Counted from the stretch's first letter, positions 1-11,590 are shown. The stretch is 64,000 bases of DNA from Rugalucina vietnamica (GCA_964017185.1 OZ024869.1:69472315-69536314); one strand, 5' to 3'. A program made the numbers and translations. Notes: generated from the letters alone by a model not told the origin.

Positions 1-289
1 TGTCATCATGGATTGATCAGTGTCGCATTAATGTAAGATTAAGTCTGCAGAATAATATTTACATGTATTTAACACTTTTTCGTGTAACAATGTCTCGAGC
101 ACACCAAGTTCGTTATTGTGGGCGCCTAGGCGCCCACATTCTCTATTAGTCATATGTACGCTGGAGCACTTACACAATTTTGACCATACCTGGGAGTGTT
201 TGTTTATACTTTATTCCGGTCTACCCTTACGGTTCAACTATTTACCGCTGTCTTGTCATTAGTAGCGCACCACAAGTTGGGGTCACCTC

Positions 290-1680
290 AGTATTACAAC
301 GTATACTGAATACTCTGAAACAGCTGGGCCAATCAAAGCCAAACTTCATGTGGAGCATCCTTAGGATGGGGGAAACGAAAGTTTGTATAAATGGTCCAGG
401 TCACATGACCAAGGTGGCCACCAGGGCTATAAATAGTAAAAACCTTAAAGAATCTTCTTCTCTGGAACCGGTGGACCGATTTCAATGAAACTTGGTATGA
501 ATCATAGGGGACGCCTACCCACCATAGTTTGTATAAATCATGACGTTCGGTTGACCTTGACCTATTTTTTCGCAAGGTCAATTTTGGTCACATATGCTCT
601 TCAATTGAAAAAAGTGAAAGCATTGAATTTTCAGGAAATTTTGAAACCTGTGACCTGAAAGTTGGTAGATACAGACAACTTATTGATTTAATGAAGTGTT
701 GTGAGTATTCAAGGTCAAGGTCATTTCTTTACCTTGGCCAAAGGTCATTCACTTATTGAATTTAAAACTTAATTTTCTCAGAAACCACTAGACTAATCAA
801 AGCCTAACTTCAAGTGAAGCATTCTTAGGAATGAGGAACCAAAGTTTGAGTTAATGGTCCAGGTCACATGACCAAGATGGCTGCCAGGACTATAGATAGC
901 AAAAACCTTTAAAAATCTTCTTCTGTGGCTCCGGTAGACCGATTTCAATGAAACTTGGTATGTAGCATTGCGGACGCCTGCCCATCATAATTTGTATAAA
1001 ACATGACCTTGGGTTGACCTTGGCCTATTTTACCGCAAGGTCAATTTTGGTCACACTGGCTCTTCAATGAAAAAAAAAGTGAAGGCATTGAATTTTTCAG
1101 AAAGTTTCAAAGCATATGACCTGAAAGTTGGAAGATACAGACAACTAATTGATTTAATGAAGTGATGTGAGTATTCAAGGTCAAGGTCAGTTCTTGACTT
1201 GAGCCAAATGTCGTTTACATCTAAAGCTTAATTTTCTCAGAAACCACTTTACTAATCAAAGCCAAACTTCATGTGGAGCATACTTAGGAATGGAAAATCA
1301 AAGTTTGTATAAATGGCCCAGGTCACATGACCAAGACGGCCGCCAGGGCTATAAATAGCAAAAACCTAAAACAAATCTTCTTCTCTGGAACCGATGGATC
1401 GATTTCAATGAAACATACTATGTAGCATCAGGGGCTCTGGCCCATCACAGTTTATATAAATCATGACCTTGGTTGACCTTGACCTAATTTACAGCAAGAT
1501 CAAATTTGGTCACATAGGCTTGTTTAATGGAAAAAGTGAAAACATGATTTTCAGAATGTTTTAAATAAAACCTGTAACCTGTAAGTAGGTAGATACAGAC
1601 AACTTCTAGAGTTAATGAAGTTATTTAAGGTCAAGGTCAATTAGGTCATTTTTCAATCAAAGTCTGTTTCAATTGCTTGA
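290..1680. repeat. Three tandem ~460-bp repeat units rich in AGGTCA
   Basis: Three diverged direct copies can be followed by shared landmarks: a block beginning AACTTCATGTGGAGCA near 343, 806 and 1264; GGTCACATGACCAAG near 400, 860 and 1322; and GATTTCAATGAAAC near 478, 942 and 1402. Each unit carries several AGGTCA or TGACCT half-sites, often as TCAAGGTCA. Short ORFs here are not conserved between units, so the block looks non-coding. Confidence 0.8.
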
Positions 1681-1699
1681 AGATTTCGCGCCAAGCAAA

Positions 1700-2745
1700 A
1701 ACCATTGACTGAAAAAAAAATCATAAAACTTTGTGAATTTAACTCGCAGGAGTCAAACAATGCCAAGAATCATGTATTATCAAAATAACTGTTGCAGAGT
1801 GTCCGACACAAACAACATTCCACAGACCCAAATGGGCATAAATTACAGTATCTGCTCAAACTCAGTAGACCTCATGCCCTCCCCTTGGCACTATGATTTT
1901 CGGGATGGCATTTGTGTCAATATAATTGACTATGGGTGATATCAGGTAAAGTGTCTGGGATCTGATACAAAAGTTACAGGTCAATGTAAAAGTGAGCATT
2001 GAGCTCCCTGTCATAACCAGGCACCATCATGATATTTCAGATAATGTTGACAACAACGTTAAACTCAACAAAGTATCTACTCACAACACTGCAAGTCTGT
2101 TCACACCGAAATTTAGCTAAACGCCCACCAGCTTTTTAGAAAAGCTAATACTTGGTTCGTCACCTATCATGTATTCAATATAGGGATCAACCATGGTTTT
2201 CAGTGTTTTAACACAAGACCGAAGGCAGAAACAAAACAGGGTTGATCGTTTTTCTTGCATTTTGACACTAATTCTTCTTCAAAATAACATTAACAACGTA
2301 AAACCTCACCAAAAACCGCGGAGCTTCTTCAACGTCGGCCATTTTGTTTCTGCGGAACACAGTGACGTCACGTCGCATTGACCAATGAAATTGGCCAAAA
2401 ACCCATGTTCAAACGGCACGTGTATTTAATGATTTATACATGGGTTTCGCTGTTTGAACACGGTTTTCAACCCAATTAATATTCTATTATCTATGCAAGA
2501 ATATGTCATTGAAGCTGACATGCTGCTCAATGATTCTGTGCCCATCGTCGTTATGCGGGTGACGGGTAGAAAATATTAAGTTTTAATGATGTTTTGGATA
2601 ATGCTTGCCGGACTGCTATCTTGACGGAGAAGAGCTAGTCATCTTGGTCTCCATGCGTGTCATCCAGGTGTGTTGTTTTATGTTATGTGATGTCCTGACT
2701 GTGTGTTTTTAAATTCATGTGTACCAATTCTTGTACTTTCTATAT
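1700..2745. other. Unannotated intergenic stretch
   Basis: No convincing gene is visible; the short open frames lack recognisable domains. A small inverted pair, TGTTCAAACGG near 2408 and CTGTTTGAACACGG near 2450, is the only structure I see. Confidence 0.5.
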
Positions 2746-2748
2746 CAG

Positions 2749-3208
2749 TGTCGGGAAACAAAGTCCGTGTATGCTATCGTTTGTGTATAAGTCATACGAC
2801 AGCGCGCGCGTTCGCACTGCCGTTACTTAATTTCGGAAATCGCGCGAAGCCATTTTCATATTAAAGAAAAATGTTTAACACATATCCTATCATATGCGGC
2901 ATTTTATAAACACTAATTAGCAATATTTTCATTCTTTGAAACAATTGTCAACATTTAGAACACTTCGGAACTTAAAAGTTTCCGAAGTGTTCTCAGTGAC
3001 CAGATGGTGAATTGTGAAAGTTTTTACGGTTATACAACCAAAACTGTGTGCGTCATATGATAGGATATTTAAAATATTTCACAAATAACTTACGTGAACG
3101 GTACCACAAATTTTCTGAATTTGGGTTTAGTTCGAACTGCTAAAATTCTCTGTGACGTCACCGTTATGTGTGCAAATGATAGCTTACATGGAGTTTGTTT
3201 CCCGACAG
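2749..3208. mobile_element. Inverted-repeat element (MITE-like) with internal hairpin
   Basis: The left end reads TGTCGGGAAACAAAGTCC and the right end is the inverse complement of TGTCGGGAAACAAACTCC; similarity continues about 40 bp inward. A perfect hairpin built on AGAACACTTCGGAA lies near the centre (2957-2995). There is no coding capacity, so this looks like a non-autonomous DNA element. The transposase family is unknown. Confidence 0.7.
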
Positions 3209-3426
3209 TTTATATTCTTACTTGCACAGGAGCAGTTAGTTGTATGATATTCTAAAAGACAACATTTGAAATTCCTGCTATCTCTGTAGCAGACAATTAT
3301 TCAGTAAATCAAACAGTCATTTAAAGTTGAACTTATACATCAACCTCCAGACTTTTTAAACGTTTCAATTACTTGATATAATGCTTCATGGATTGTATTT
3401 ATGGCGACTGCCTTTAGACATCTGCA

Positions 3427-3666
3427 TGTGAGCTGCATCATGAGAAAACCAACATTTTCCATATACGAAAACAAAGGCGCTGAGGAGCTTCGTAGTAACT
3501 GCGAAGCCGATCAGCGCATTTGTTTTCGCTACACGAATAGTGCATTTCTGTTACTCTCTAAATTCAAAATTTCCAGCCTCTAACCATTTTCAGTGCTTGT
3601 ACAGCTAGGATTGTGCCGGACCTGTTCGGAAATCACATTGTTGATTTTCTTGTGTCACGGCTCATG
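3427..3666 (-). mobile_element. Inverted-repeat element family D, copy 1
   Basis: The ends resemble TGAGCCGCNTCATGAGAAAA and its complement. The core is an imperfect hairpin, with CGAAAACAAAGGCGCTGA facing CAGCGCATTTGTTTTCG (3465-3530). The asymmetric spacer lies on the opposite side compared with copies at 12589, 31151 and 38814, so this copy is inverted. Confidence 0.7.
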
Positions 3667-3669
3667 TCT

Positions 3670-4148
3670 TGATTGTTCATAGTTTGAGCGAGACACGCGG
3701 TCATGAGAAAGTCTGACAGTGTATTGTATGATTTTGGGTCAAATTGCACAAAAAGATCAGAAAAGACGACACTAGGAAAAGTCCACTTGCAATGTGGTTC
3801 CTAAAGATCCGAGATCCGATCTTTGTTGATGTTGTCAAAAATTTCTTTCACAAGTGTGCAAAATAATGTTTCCTATAACGAGGCTAAAGTAGAAAATATT
3901 GTTTCCCAGCGCCATTTGTTTGGTTACAAATTGAATCTAGCATGTTTTCTGTTTATTGTTTACAATAAAATATAAAAGTTTGAACTTTTGGAAGCAGTGA
4001 AAACGTGCAAAGTAGGTAGTATTGACCAAAACTGTTTAAGGGTGTGTTCCCATGAAGCATTTGTTTTTAGTATCAACGCATATCTGAATAACTTTACAAT
4101 GTGCATGCGCATATGCCTGGTTGTAGTCCGGAAACCGAACCGAACGGA
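3670..4148. other. Unannotated intergenic stretch
   Basis: I see no supported gene or repeat boundary in this interval. Confidence 0.4.
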
Positions 4149-4149
4149 T

Positions 4150-4205
4150 CATTACGAAAACATGCCCATGCAATATACATTTCACGGACATGTTTTCCCG
4201 ATGGT
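4150..4205. mobile_element. Minimal deletion derivative of repeat family B
   Basis: Only the two ends of family B are present: ATTACGAAAACATGCCCATG and the inverted ACGGACATGTTTTCC block, directly joined. Full copies at 40 kb and 55 kb carry about 250 bp between these ends. Confidence 0.55.
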
Positions 4206-4356
4206 CACGTGAGATTTGAGAATGACTTTTTTCTTTAGGTACAAAATAATCGTCGTTCAGTTAATCTCATGACGTTTGATTAGGGTTCACATTGTTATTA
4301 TTATTTTCAACATGATATTTTTGAACACATTCAGTTTAATGCGAAACAAAATTTTC

Positions 4357-4357
<1 letters not shown>

Positions 4358-4399
<42 letters not shown>
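4358..4399 (+). repeat. Poly(A) run of about 42 bases
   Basis: This is an uninterrupted A homopolymer followed by GGGAGAAAAAAAAA. It may be the tail of a retroposed copy, but no upstream body is recognised. Confidence 0.9.
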
Positions 4400-4402
<3 letters not shown>

Positions 4403-4429
4403 AGAAAAAAAAAAGTTGATGCCAAGCAA

Positions 4430-6260
4430 TTTTTGTCAAGTGTGAACACATCTTTGATTTGGAATAAGTTGATCCTAAATTACTTTTTGCGGATCAACTT
4501 TTTATTGAGTATAGACGCATTAGTTTGGTTACCGTACAAGTTATAACTAAATATAAAGTTGATCCAGAACATAATGTTAAGCACCCGAAATTGTGAATAG
4601 TAATCTAGAAAAGAGGACATGATTTCGAACATAGCACACAAGTTAGAATTCAATAAACCTTTTTTCCATGTGTTTATTCATTTTCGTTGCTATATTTGTA
4701 AAAACCCAAATGGAAGATTGTAGACACATTATTCATTAGTCTTGCATGTGAATGATTTTTATAATTAGGTATGGCTGTCCATATCTCAACGGATTAAAGC
4801 CAGTCTATTCCAAAAAATAAGATATTGAATTTCTTTGACATTGGTTTGTAAAGCATTTGTCATGTGCTGTAGATAGCCATACACTCTCAAAGAGATATTC
4901 GTTTTAGTACAAAGCTCTTACATAATTCTCAACTCATTGTCCATGTCTAGAATTTAGAATGCGATTTTATTAATTCATTAAATGCGTCTCTTAGAGGAGT
5001 AGGAACGCATGAGAACAGGAAGTACTATATAAAAATTAGATCCTTTGGAAGCAGTGAAAACGTTCAAAGAGAGATAGTATGGACCACATTGCGCAATGTG
5101 TAATGAACTCTCATTAGGAACCCTTCAAAAACCGGCGACGACAGCCAGAAAAAATATACTGCAATTTCTAAAATTTACTGAAGGGAGGTCTAAATCAAAG
5201 ACATATGTCTGAACGGGGTCAAATAATCAAAACATTGTTTAGAAGACGAAGATGACTCTAAACGAACATTTTAAATACTCTGATTTCTCTCAGTCATCCC
5301 AAAAGAAAAATATGCAGACCATTTCAAAATATCTGTATACGAGGATCGGCCAAATATACTTCTCCTAAAAAAAATTCCGGTCACCCAATTGGTTGTCAAC
5401 CACCCAACAAATAAAAATATTTTTTTTTCTTTTGTCAGTTAAATTATTCTTGACAAAATCAAATGTATAAAGTGTATATGCATACAGTGTTGTATGCATA
5501 CAGTGTACGTCTATTGCTCTTTCTCGAACGCCAATATTCTATGGAAGATAGGGTACAAATGGGTGGGGTATCTAGTAGGTCATTCCATTCTTATGCCTCG
5601 CCCATGCTTGCTGCCTCCAGATAAAAATGCAGTGTAGACTCCTCTGTATTGTAAACACAAAGCTACACGCCTTGTATTCAGGGGTCGTGGATTTGATCTA
5701 GGGTCTCTACAGGTTTTTGGAAGAAGGATCAAGCATGCTCTATCTCAGTACGACAGTATCTGTTTGTAGGCTGTAAATCCATCCAATTGATTTGGAATAA
5801 AGTTTTGAAGGGCATGGCCATAGTAAGCAAGTCAATAGAAAAATATGAAGGATGCTAACAAGTGTTACAATTCTTACAACTTTAGGTGACCGGATTTTTT
5901 TTGAAGAAGAGTATAGTTCTGCCATAGGTGTGATAAAGTGTTAATAGTCATGATAGGCTGTTGTATTATACATTGATTTAAAGGGCTATATTTATTCCTT
6001 ATGACGATATCAAAATCATGTGACAAAAGAAGTAAATCGTTCGAATTTTTCGCGGTGAAACACATGGGATGTTACTACTCCCATGCATTTGTGAATCTAG
6101 TTGTATGTGTTTCATGTATTATATATTTATAACTACTCATCGCATTTTCTTCAACTTTATTGTGATACATAATGTTATATTAAGAAAAGCAGTTTACCAG
6201 AAATTCTCGTCATCAATGCGCTGCTGAATGTATAACAAGGCGGTATTATAAATAAAAATT
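4430..6260. other. Unannotated intergenic stretch
   Basis: AT-rich DNA with scattered short open frames lacking domains. The short direct repeat TGTATGCATACAGTGT occurs at 5475-5505. No gene is supported. Confidence 0.5.
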
Positions 6261-6336
6261 AAACAAGGCGGTATTATAAATAAAAATTAAAACTGAAATC
6301 CTTTAAGAGCAGTGAATATATTAATAATAAAGGGCT

Positions 6337-6380
6337 GGGTCATATCGCGGTTTCGGCTACTCAAGCCTCATCAGTGACCC
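6337..6380 (-). ncRNA. Hammerhead ribozyme motif, array copy 1
   Basis: On the minus strand: stem I GGGUCA pairs with UGACCC; core CUGAUGA; stem II GGCU/AGCC closed over UGAGU; core GAAA; then CCGCGA, and cleavage dinucleotide UA. All catalytic core positions match the type I consensus. The short stem III segment differs by one base from the self-complementary CCGCGG of copy 3. Confidence 0.8.
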
Positions 6381-6709
6381 TTTAGATTTGGCAACATGGA
6401 GCCAAAGGGAATAACTGTAAATTTGATACTTTCAAGAGGGTAGTCAACACAAAGACAAGTATTATCCAAATGGGGCCAAATACATTAAAACGTTGGTTAC
6501 AAAATGAATCTAAACTGATAATTTCTGATTCCTCAGAATATCTTCGCTAATCTCAAAGGACCAAAAGGAAAATATAACCTGCACTATGGATGATGTACGG
6601 GGAGACTTTTTAGGGTCGCCACACGGCACAACACCAGCTGCAGTAATAGCAAATAAAAATTAAAACTGAGATCATTTAAGAGCAGTGAAAATATCAATGA
6701 GAAAAGGTT

Positions 6710-6753
6710 GGGTCATAACGCGGTTTCGGCTACTCAAGTATCATCAGTGACCC
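6710..6753 (-). ncRNA. Hammerhead motif, array copy 2 (stem II damaged)
   Basis: Stem I GGGUCA/UGACCC and both core blocks (CUGAUGA, GAAA) are present. The 5' strand of stem II reads AUACU instead of GGCU, so stem II cannot form fully, and the segment before the cleavage site is altered (CCGCGUUA). Probably inactive. Confidence 0.65.
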
Positions 6754-7071
6754 TTTAGATTTGGCAACATGGAGCAAAAGAGAATAACTGCTAATTTGAT
6801 ACTTTCAAAAGGTTAGTCAACACAAAGACTAGTATTATCCAAATGGGACCAAATACATTAGAAAATGAATCTAAACGGATACATTTCTGATTCCTCAGAA
6901 TATCTTCACTGAACTCAAAGGACCAAAAGGAAATTATAATCTGCACTATGGATGATGTACGGGGAGAGGTTTTAGGGCCGCCGCACGGCACAACATCAGC
7001 TGCAGTAATAGCAAATAAAAATTAAAACTGAGGTCAATTCAGAGCAGCGAATGTATTAATGAGAAAGGTCT

Positions 7072-7115
7072 GGGTCATACCGCGGTTTCGGCTACTCAAG
7101 CCTCATCAGTGACCC
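7072..7115 (-). ncRNA. Hammerhead ribozyme motif, array copy 3 (canonical)
   Basis: This is the best copy. Stem I is GGGUCA with UGACCC (6 bp); core CUGAUGA; stem II GGCU/AGCC over UGAGU; core GAAA; self-complementary CCGCGG serving as a very short stem III; then UA, giving the cleavage triplet GUA (predicted cut between plus positions 7078 and 7077). A self-complementary stem III is typical of minimal hammerheads thought to act as dimers. Activity is a prediction. Confidence 0.85.
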
Positions 7116-7441
7116 TGTAGATTTGGCAACATGGAGCCAAAAGGAATAACTGTAAAGATACTTTCAAGGGGGTAGTCCACACAAAGACTAGTATTATCCA
7201 AATGGGGGCAAATAAATTAAAACGTTGGTTAGAAAATGAAACTAAACTGATAAATTTCTGATTCCTCAGAATATCTTCGCTGATCTCAAAGGACCAAAAG
7301 GAAAATATAACCTGCACTATGGATGCTGTACGGGGAGACGTTTTAGGGCCACCGCACGGCACAACACCAGCTGCAGTAATAGCAAATAAAAATAAAACTG
7401 AGATCCTTTAAGAGCAGTGAATATATTAATGAGAAAGGGCT

Positions 7442-7485
7442 GGGTCATACCGCGGTTTAGGCTACTCAAACCGCATCAGTGACCC
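7442..7485 (-). ncRNA. Hammerhead motif, array copy 4 (core mutated)
   Basis: Stem I is retained, but the core reads CUGAUGC instead of CUGAUGA and the second core block reads UAAA instead of GAAA. Essential residues are lost, so this copy should not cleave. Confidence 0.6.
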
Positions 7486-7815
7486 TTTAGATTTGGCAAC
7501 ATGGAGCAAAAGGGAATAACTGTAGATTTGATAATTTCAAAATAGTAGTCAACAAAAAGACTAGTATTATCCAAACGGGGCCAAATACATTAAAACGTTG
7601 GTTACAAAATGAATCTAAACTGATAAATTTCTAATTCCTCAGAATATCTTCGCTGATCTCAAAGGTCATTAAGGAAAATATAACCTGCACTATGGATGAT
7701 ATACGGGGAGACTTTTTAGGGCCGCTACACGGCACAACACCAGCTGCAGCAATAGCAAATAAAAATTAAAACTGAGGTCATTTCAGAGCAGTGAATATAT
7801 TAATGAGAAAGGGCT

Positions 7816-7859
7816 GGGTCATACCGCGGTTTCGGCTACTCAAGCCTCACCAGTGACCC
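7816..7859 (-). ncRNA. Hammerhead motif, array copy 5 (core A6 changed)
   Basis: Stem I, stem II and the CCGCGG segment are intact. The core reads CUGGUGA where CUGANGA is required, so the conserved A is a G. Predicted inactive or strongly impaired. Confidence 0.65.
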
Positions 7860-7944
7860 TTTAAATTTGGCCACATGGAGCCAAAGGGAATAACTGTATA
7901 TTTGATACTTTCAAGAAAGTAGTCAACGCAGTTACTATCTATTA

Positions 7945-8175
7945 CAGGAAACTGGCGTAAATAAGTCGAAATTTCGAGATAGTAAGTCGCAATTTCGCGT
8001 TACTAAGTCTACATTTCGAGATAATAAGTCGAAATGTCGAGAGTAAGTCGAAATTTCGAGATAATAAGTCGAACTTTCGAGATAGTCAAGTCGAAATTAC
8101 GAGTTACTAAGTCGAAATTTCGAGTTACTAAGTCGAAATTTTGAGTTACTAAGTCGAAATTTCGACTCGAAATTT
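7945..8175. repeat. Tandem ~20-bp repeat built on CGAAATTTCG
   Basis: About eleven units of AAGTCGAAATTTCGAG followed by ATAAT or TTACT are present. The core CGAAATTTCG is palindromic. The block lies in an insertion that interrupts the last unit of the hammerhead array. No coding potential is seen. Confidence 0.85.
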
Positions 8176-8683
8176 CAAAATTTAAAAAAAAAAAAAATTA
8201 CCTGGCCCTCAGTCACGCGCTACTGTGTGACTGCTAAAGCGAGTTAAGGGAACAAATTAATTTTTATTCGTCCAAAATCTTCAGCTGTTGAGATTTTTCA
8301 TACGCTTGGCGCGCGTTTGGGTTATACGCTATAGTGTGACTGCTTAGAAAATGAATCTAAACTGATAAATTTCTGATTTCTCAGAATGTCTTCGCTGATC
8401 TCAAAGGACCAAAAGGACAATATAACCTGTACTATGAATGATGTACGGGAAGACTTTAATATTTTATAAAGAAGGTTGACCATTTCTATTTACAAATGCC
8501 TATGGTTTTTGGAAAAACAAAACGCTAGCCATCTGTCTTCTTATGTACAGGTAAACTTCCCTGAATTATGCACTATTGGATAATAGAATTTGTTTTCCAT
8601 GTCCCGTGCCACAGGATCTGAATTTGGGGCTAAAACAGTCAAGTTTTGTATTAAATATATAGTAAATATGAAAATGTTTTATA

Positions 8684-8796
8684 GAGTATCGTCCCCCCCC
8701 CTGAGAACCAACAAAAGCTTTAGCATGTATATGTGTTGCCATGTATTGCACAATATATGAAAATGTCGTGTTGGTTCTTTGGGGGGAACGATACTG
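8684..8796. mobile_element. Short inverted-repeat element (~113 bp)
   Basis: The ends GAGTATCGTCCCCCCCC...GAGAACCAACA and TGTTGGTTCTTTGGGGGG...CGATACTGT are inverse complements over roughly 30 bp around a small AT-rich centre. This is probably a MITE; the family is unknown. Confidence 0.6.
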
Positions 8797-8849
8797 TAGA
8801 GCCCAAAAACCAGAGCCCAAATATGAAAAATGGTTATAGCTACTCATTC

Positions 8850-9925
8850 AGGCAAAGCTTACATATATAAAGTAATGGAAAATGAAATAGTTTAGCTTGG
8901 TCATAATATACATTAGTCGAAACGTTATTAACTTGAAACTGGATGCTGCAGAATCAACTGTCATCATTTGGGACACGGGCATTTATGGTGCCCATCATTT
9001 TGTGTTACAAAATTTTGGAGGCATTCTGTACAAATATTTCCTTGTTTTTTGCACGGCCTCTAATCTATAACAAAATCTATCTCTGTTTTATTATTTCCAT
9101 ACTGTGAGGACAGGTCTTCAGATCTGATTATACTAGTTCCTGGTTTTTGCTCAATAAATGGGTTTGGCTGGCATATAATAAGTGCAGCCCAGTTTATCTA
9201 CTTTTGGTGACTTTGATATTTGGTATTTTTGAAGATTCATTTCATAGTTGAATTATGGAGATAGGTAGCCGTGTAAGTATAGCCGGTGTATATGTCTGTT
9301 ATGCTACATTGGCTATGACAAACAATATAGAATTTATCATACACATTTGGCTACAATAATTCAATTGTACATGATGAATATCAAACAAATTTGTTGCAAT
9401 AACATACTTATCAAGCCGCATAGAGTTTTTACTTCTTAAAGAGTTTTTACTGATTCAAGACTGGAAACTCGGCACTTTTTGCAACTGTTATTTATATGGT
9501 ATATATGGTAATCTAATATTGTATAGGCAGAAATGCTATACAGGTACCTCCTAAAAGTTTTCCTAACAATATTTCATACTGCAGATATTTAAACATTTTC
9601 GGTACATTTTTACACGATTCTTGCATGTTTCTGTCGACTAAATGCTCTAAAATACAAACATTAGAAACAACAATCGCCACCATGCAAGAAAAATACAAAT
9701 TTTCTACCATTTAGTATTCATGAAATTTAGACCCCCAACCCCACTGAAACTTCAAATTCTACCAAATGATGACAGATTATGTAAATATATGAACATGTAT
9801 CTCTTTATAAGACATGGAACTATTGTCTTCAGTATAAAGGATCAGCATCAGGAGCTTGATAACAGTTTTCTGGGTCGCTAAAGTATAGGCATAAACAGGC
9901 TATATAGTCAACGGTCCTTTATATT
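8850..9925. other. Unannotated intergenic stretch
   Basis: AT-rich sequence with no supported gene, RNA or repeat boundary. Confidence 0.4.
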
Positions 9926-10194
9926 ATTGATTGTTCCAAGGCGATACTTCTGTGGTGGTTCTTATTGAAATCTATCTTGGTGTTGAATTTTTGTGCTGTT
10001 TGCACCTTATGTATGTTTTCATATTTCAGTTAAGTTTGTGCCTATTGGGAAATAGCTGCTCATTCGGCTTACGACATGTTTTCTTAGTATAAGTATCTGA
10101 TTGTTAATTTCGTTTTTCCCATCTCGGTTTTTGGAGTAGGAATTTCATTCCGATTGCACAATTTCCTGATCATTGCCTACATTTACCTTTTGCT
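9926..10194 (+). mobile_element. Repeat family A, copy 1 (retroelement 3' end)
   Basis: Shares ordered blocks with the 3' part of the Penelope-like insertion at 15700-17375: GTTCCAAGGCGATACTTCTG, GCTGCTCATTCGGCTTACGA, then CTGATCATTGCCTAC and an end at ACCTTTT. It is diverged and 5' truncated, as expected of a dead retroelement copy. Confidence 0.75.
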
Positions 10195-10554
10195 ATAGCA
10201 AAATGTTGCATAAAATATCCTATAACACAGGCGACTTTCTCCAATTTGACTTATCTAGTGCTCTACAATTCTCTGCAAGAGTGTTTTGATAAACTGGTCA
10301 TATATCATGAAATCCGCAGTTATTTGTTTATATGTAACTACATGATAGTAAAAGAGTGATGTTAAAAGCAGCAGACTGGCTGTAATACTACCTGTCTTAT
10401 AAGTAGATTTAAACTGAAGGTAATTAAACTGCAAGAGCTGTTGAGATAAAACAAAATCAGAGAGATTTGAGAACCCAAAAATTGGGGGAGATTTGTGGAG
10501 AAAGTCGCCAGCGTGATTATGATGTATCACAAGAAAACTTATTGCCTTAGGGCC

Positions 10555-11095
10555 GGGTCACACTAGCACTTACGCATGCTGCGGATAGTTGCGGAAACTA
10601 TACATAGCAATTCGCCAAAATTTAACTGATCCTAATAAATTTATATAATGAAATTACCTATAAATGCGAATGAATATAGCCTAAGGATAGTTATGGATAT
10701 ATTCGGATGCATATGGATAATATACTTGACAACATACCTTTCGATACCATTTGTAACAGTTACGTTTAGATAGGACAGATAAGAAATGTTACGCTCTCTT
10801 GCGTATAAAACGGTGCAATGTGTTGTAAGCAACCGCTGTTTATTAGAATATTTCCGTTTTGAAAAAGTGTCATAAACGTGTCTACCGTGTAACCGAACGC
10901 ATCTGGGCCCACCACCAAGCATCAGCTCTGCATCTGCACGTGAAGAAATTATAGAACATAACATGCTTTGATTGACTGATTGATTGATCGATCGGTATAT
11001 TTGTTGCTCGATCGCGATCGATTTCTCGTTCGATCGATCGAGTGATTCATCGATGATCGATCGATTGGTCTATTGAGTGGACTATTGATTGATAC
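10555..11095 (+). mobile_element. Inverted-repeat family F copy ending in GATC-rich DNA
   Basis: It begins GGTCACACTAGCACTTACG, as do the family F ends at 33140 and 35160. It shares internal text with the inverse complement of 34700-35160, including GAAATTATAGAACATAA and ATACCTTTCGATACCATTTG. It then runs into a GATCGATC/GATTGATT simple repeat at about 10970-11095, the same junction seen inverted at 34430-34735. Confidence 0.65.
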
Positions 11096-11340
11096 ACTGT
11101 TGACCCACACGCGCATAACATGATCTAAAAACAACTCTGATCTTGACTCAGCCGACAGTGGTATAATGTAATTCTTTCAGTCTTGTTTACTATAATAGAT
11201 TCGCATTATTGAAAACATACTCTTGAAGCAGTAAGCAACAAATCATATGAATATCAAAGGTAAATCGGCGGGGTGAAAACATCAGACTATAACCTGTCAA
11301 TACAAAAAATGGTAATTTACAAAAAAAGCCCCATCACTTA

Positions 11341-11590
11341 TTATCCATCAGGAAAACATGTCCATGAAAAGTATACCCCTTCATATCCGACCTTTATATA
11401 GTAAAACTGGCGATTAAAGGGGTATACATATTTTTCATATCTTTGATCCAAAACATAGACTGTGGGTACTCGCTAGAACCCACAAATAAGATTTCGAGCA
11501 AAACTATTAAAATATCAAAATTTTTCCAATAAAATTTTCAATTTTTACAGCTGAAAAATTCTCTGAATGGCCAAGTTGTCGTAATGTGTG
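11341..11590 (+). mobile_element. Repeat family B, copy 1
   Basis: Contains GGAAAACATGTCCATG, the GGGGTATAC block, CAAAACATAGACTGTGGGTA and the distal AAAATTCTCTG end in the same order as family B copies near 40.3 kb and 55.2 kb. The central GAACCGCC hairpin is deleted here. Confidence 0.6.

Larger units (their letters stand above)
6266..8460 (-). repeat. Tandem array, ~365-bp units each with a hammerhead motif
   Basis: About 4.5 direct units are present. Landmarks recur at 362-374 bp: the ribozyme motif begins at 6337, 6710, 7072, 7442 and 7816 in plus coordinates. Other repeated blocks are TTTAGATTTGGCAACATGGA, CAGAATATCTTCGCTGATCT and GATGTACGGGGAGACTTTTT. The last unit is interrupted at about 7935-8345 by other tandem DNA and resumes until about 8460. 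Reading on the minus strand, the order is AT-rich block, hammerhead, linker, then the conserved block GCGGCCCTAAAA. Unit size and self-cleaving motif fit animal retrozymes or Penelope-like pseudo-LTRs (established families); assignment here is inference. Short minus frames beginning MPCGGPKTSPRT recur in units but show no coding constraint. Confidence 0.85.

Noticed and set aside
180..581. Overlapping plus and minus open frames at the left edge
   Set aside because: They lie in the ~460-bp tandem repeat and are not conserved in the other two units.
6791..7362. Repeated minus-strand frames beginning MPCGGPKTSPRT
   Set aside because: They come from the ~365-bp tandem units, end at different lengths in each unit and lie beside the ribozyme; no evidence of coding constraint.
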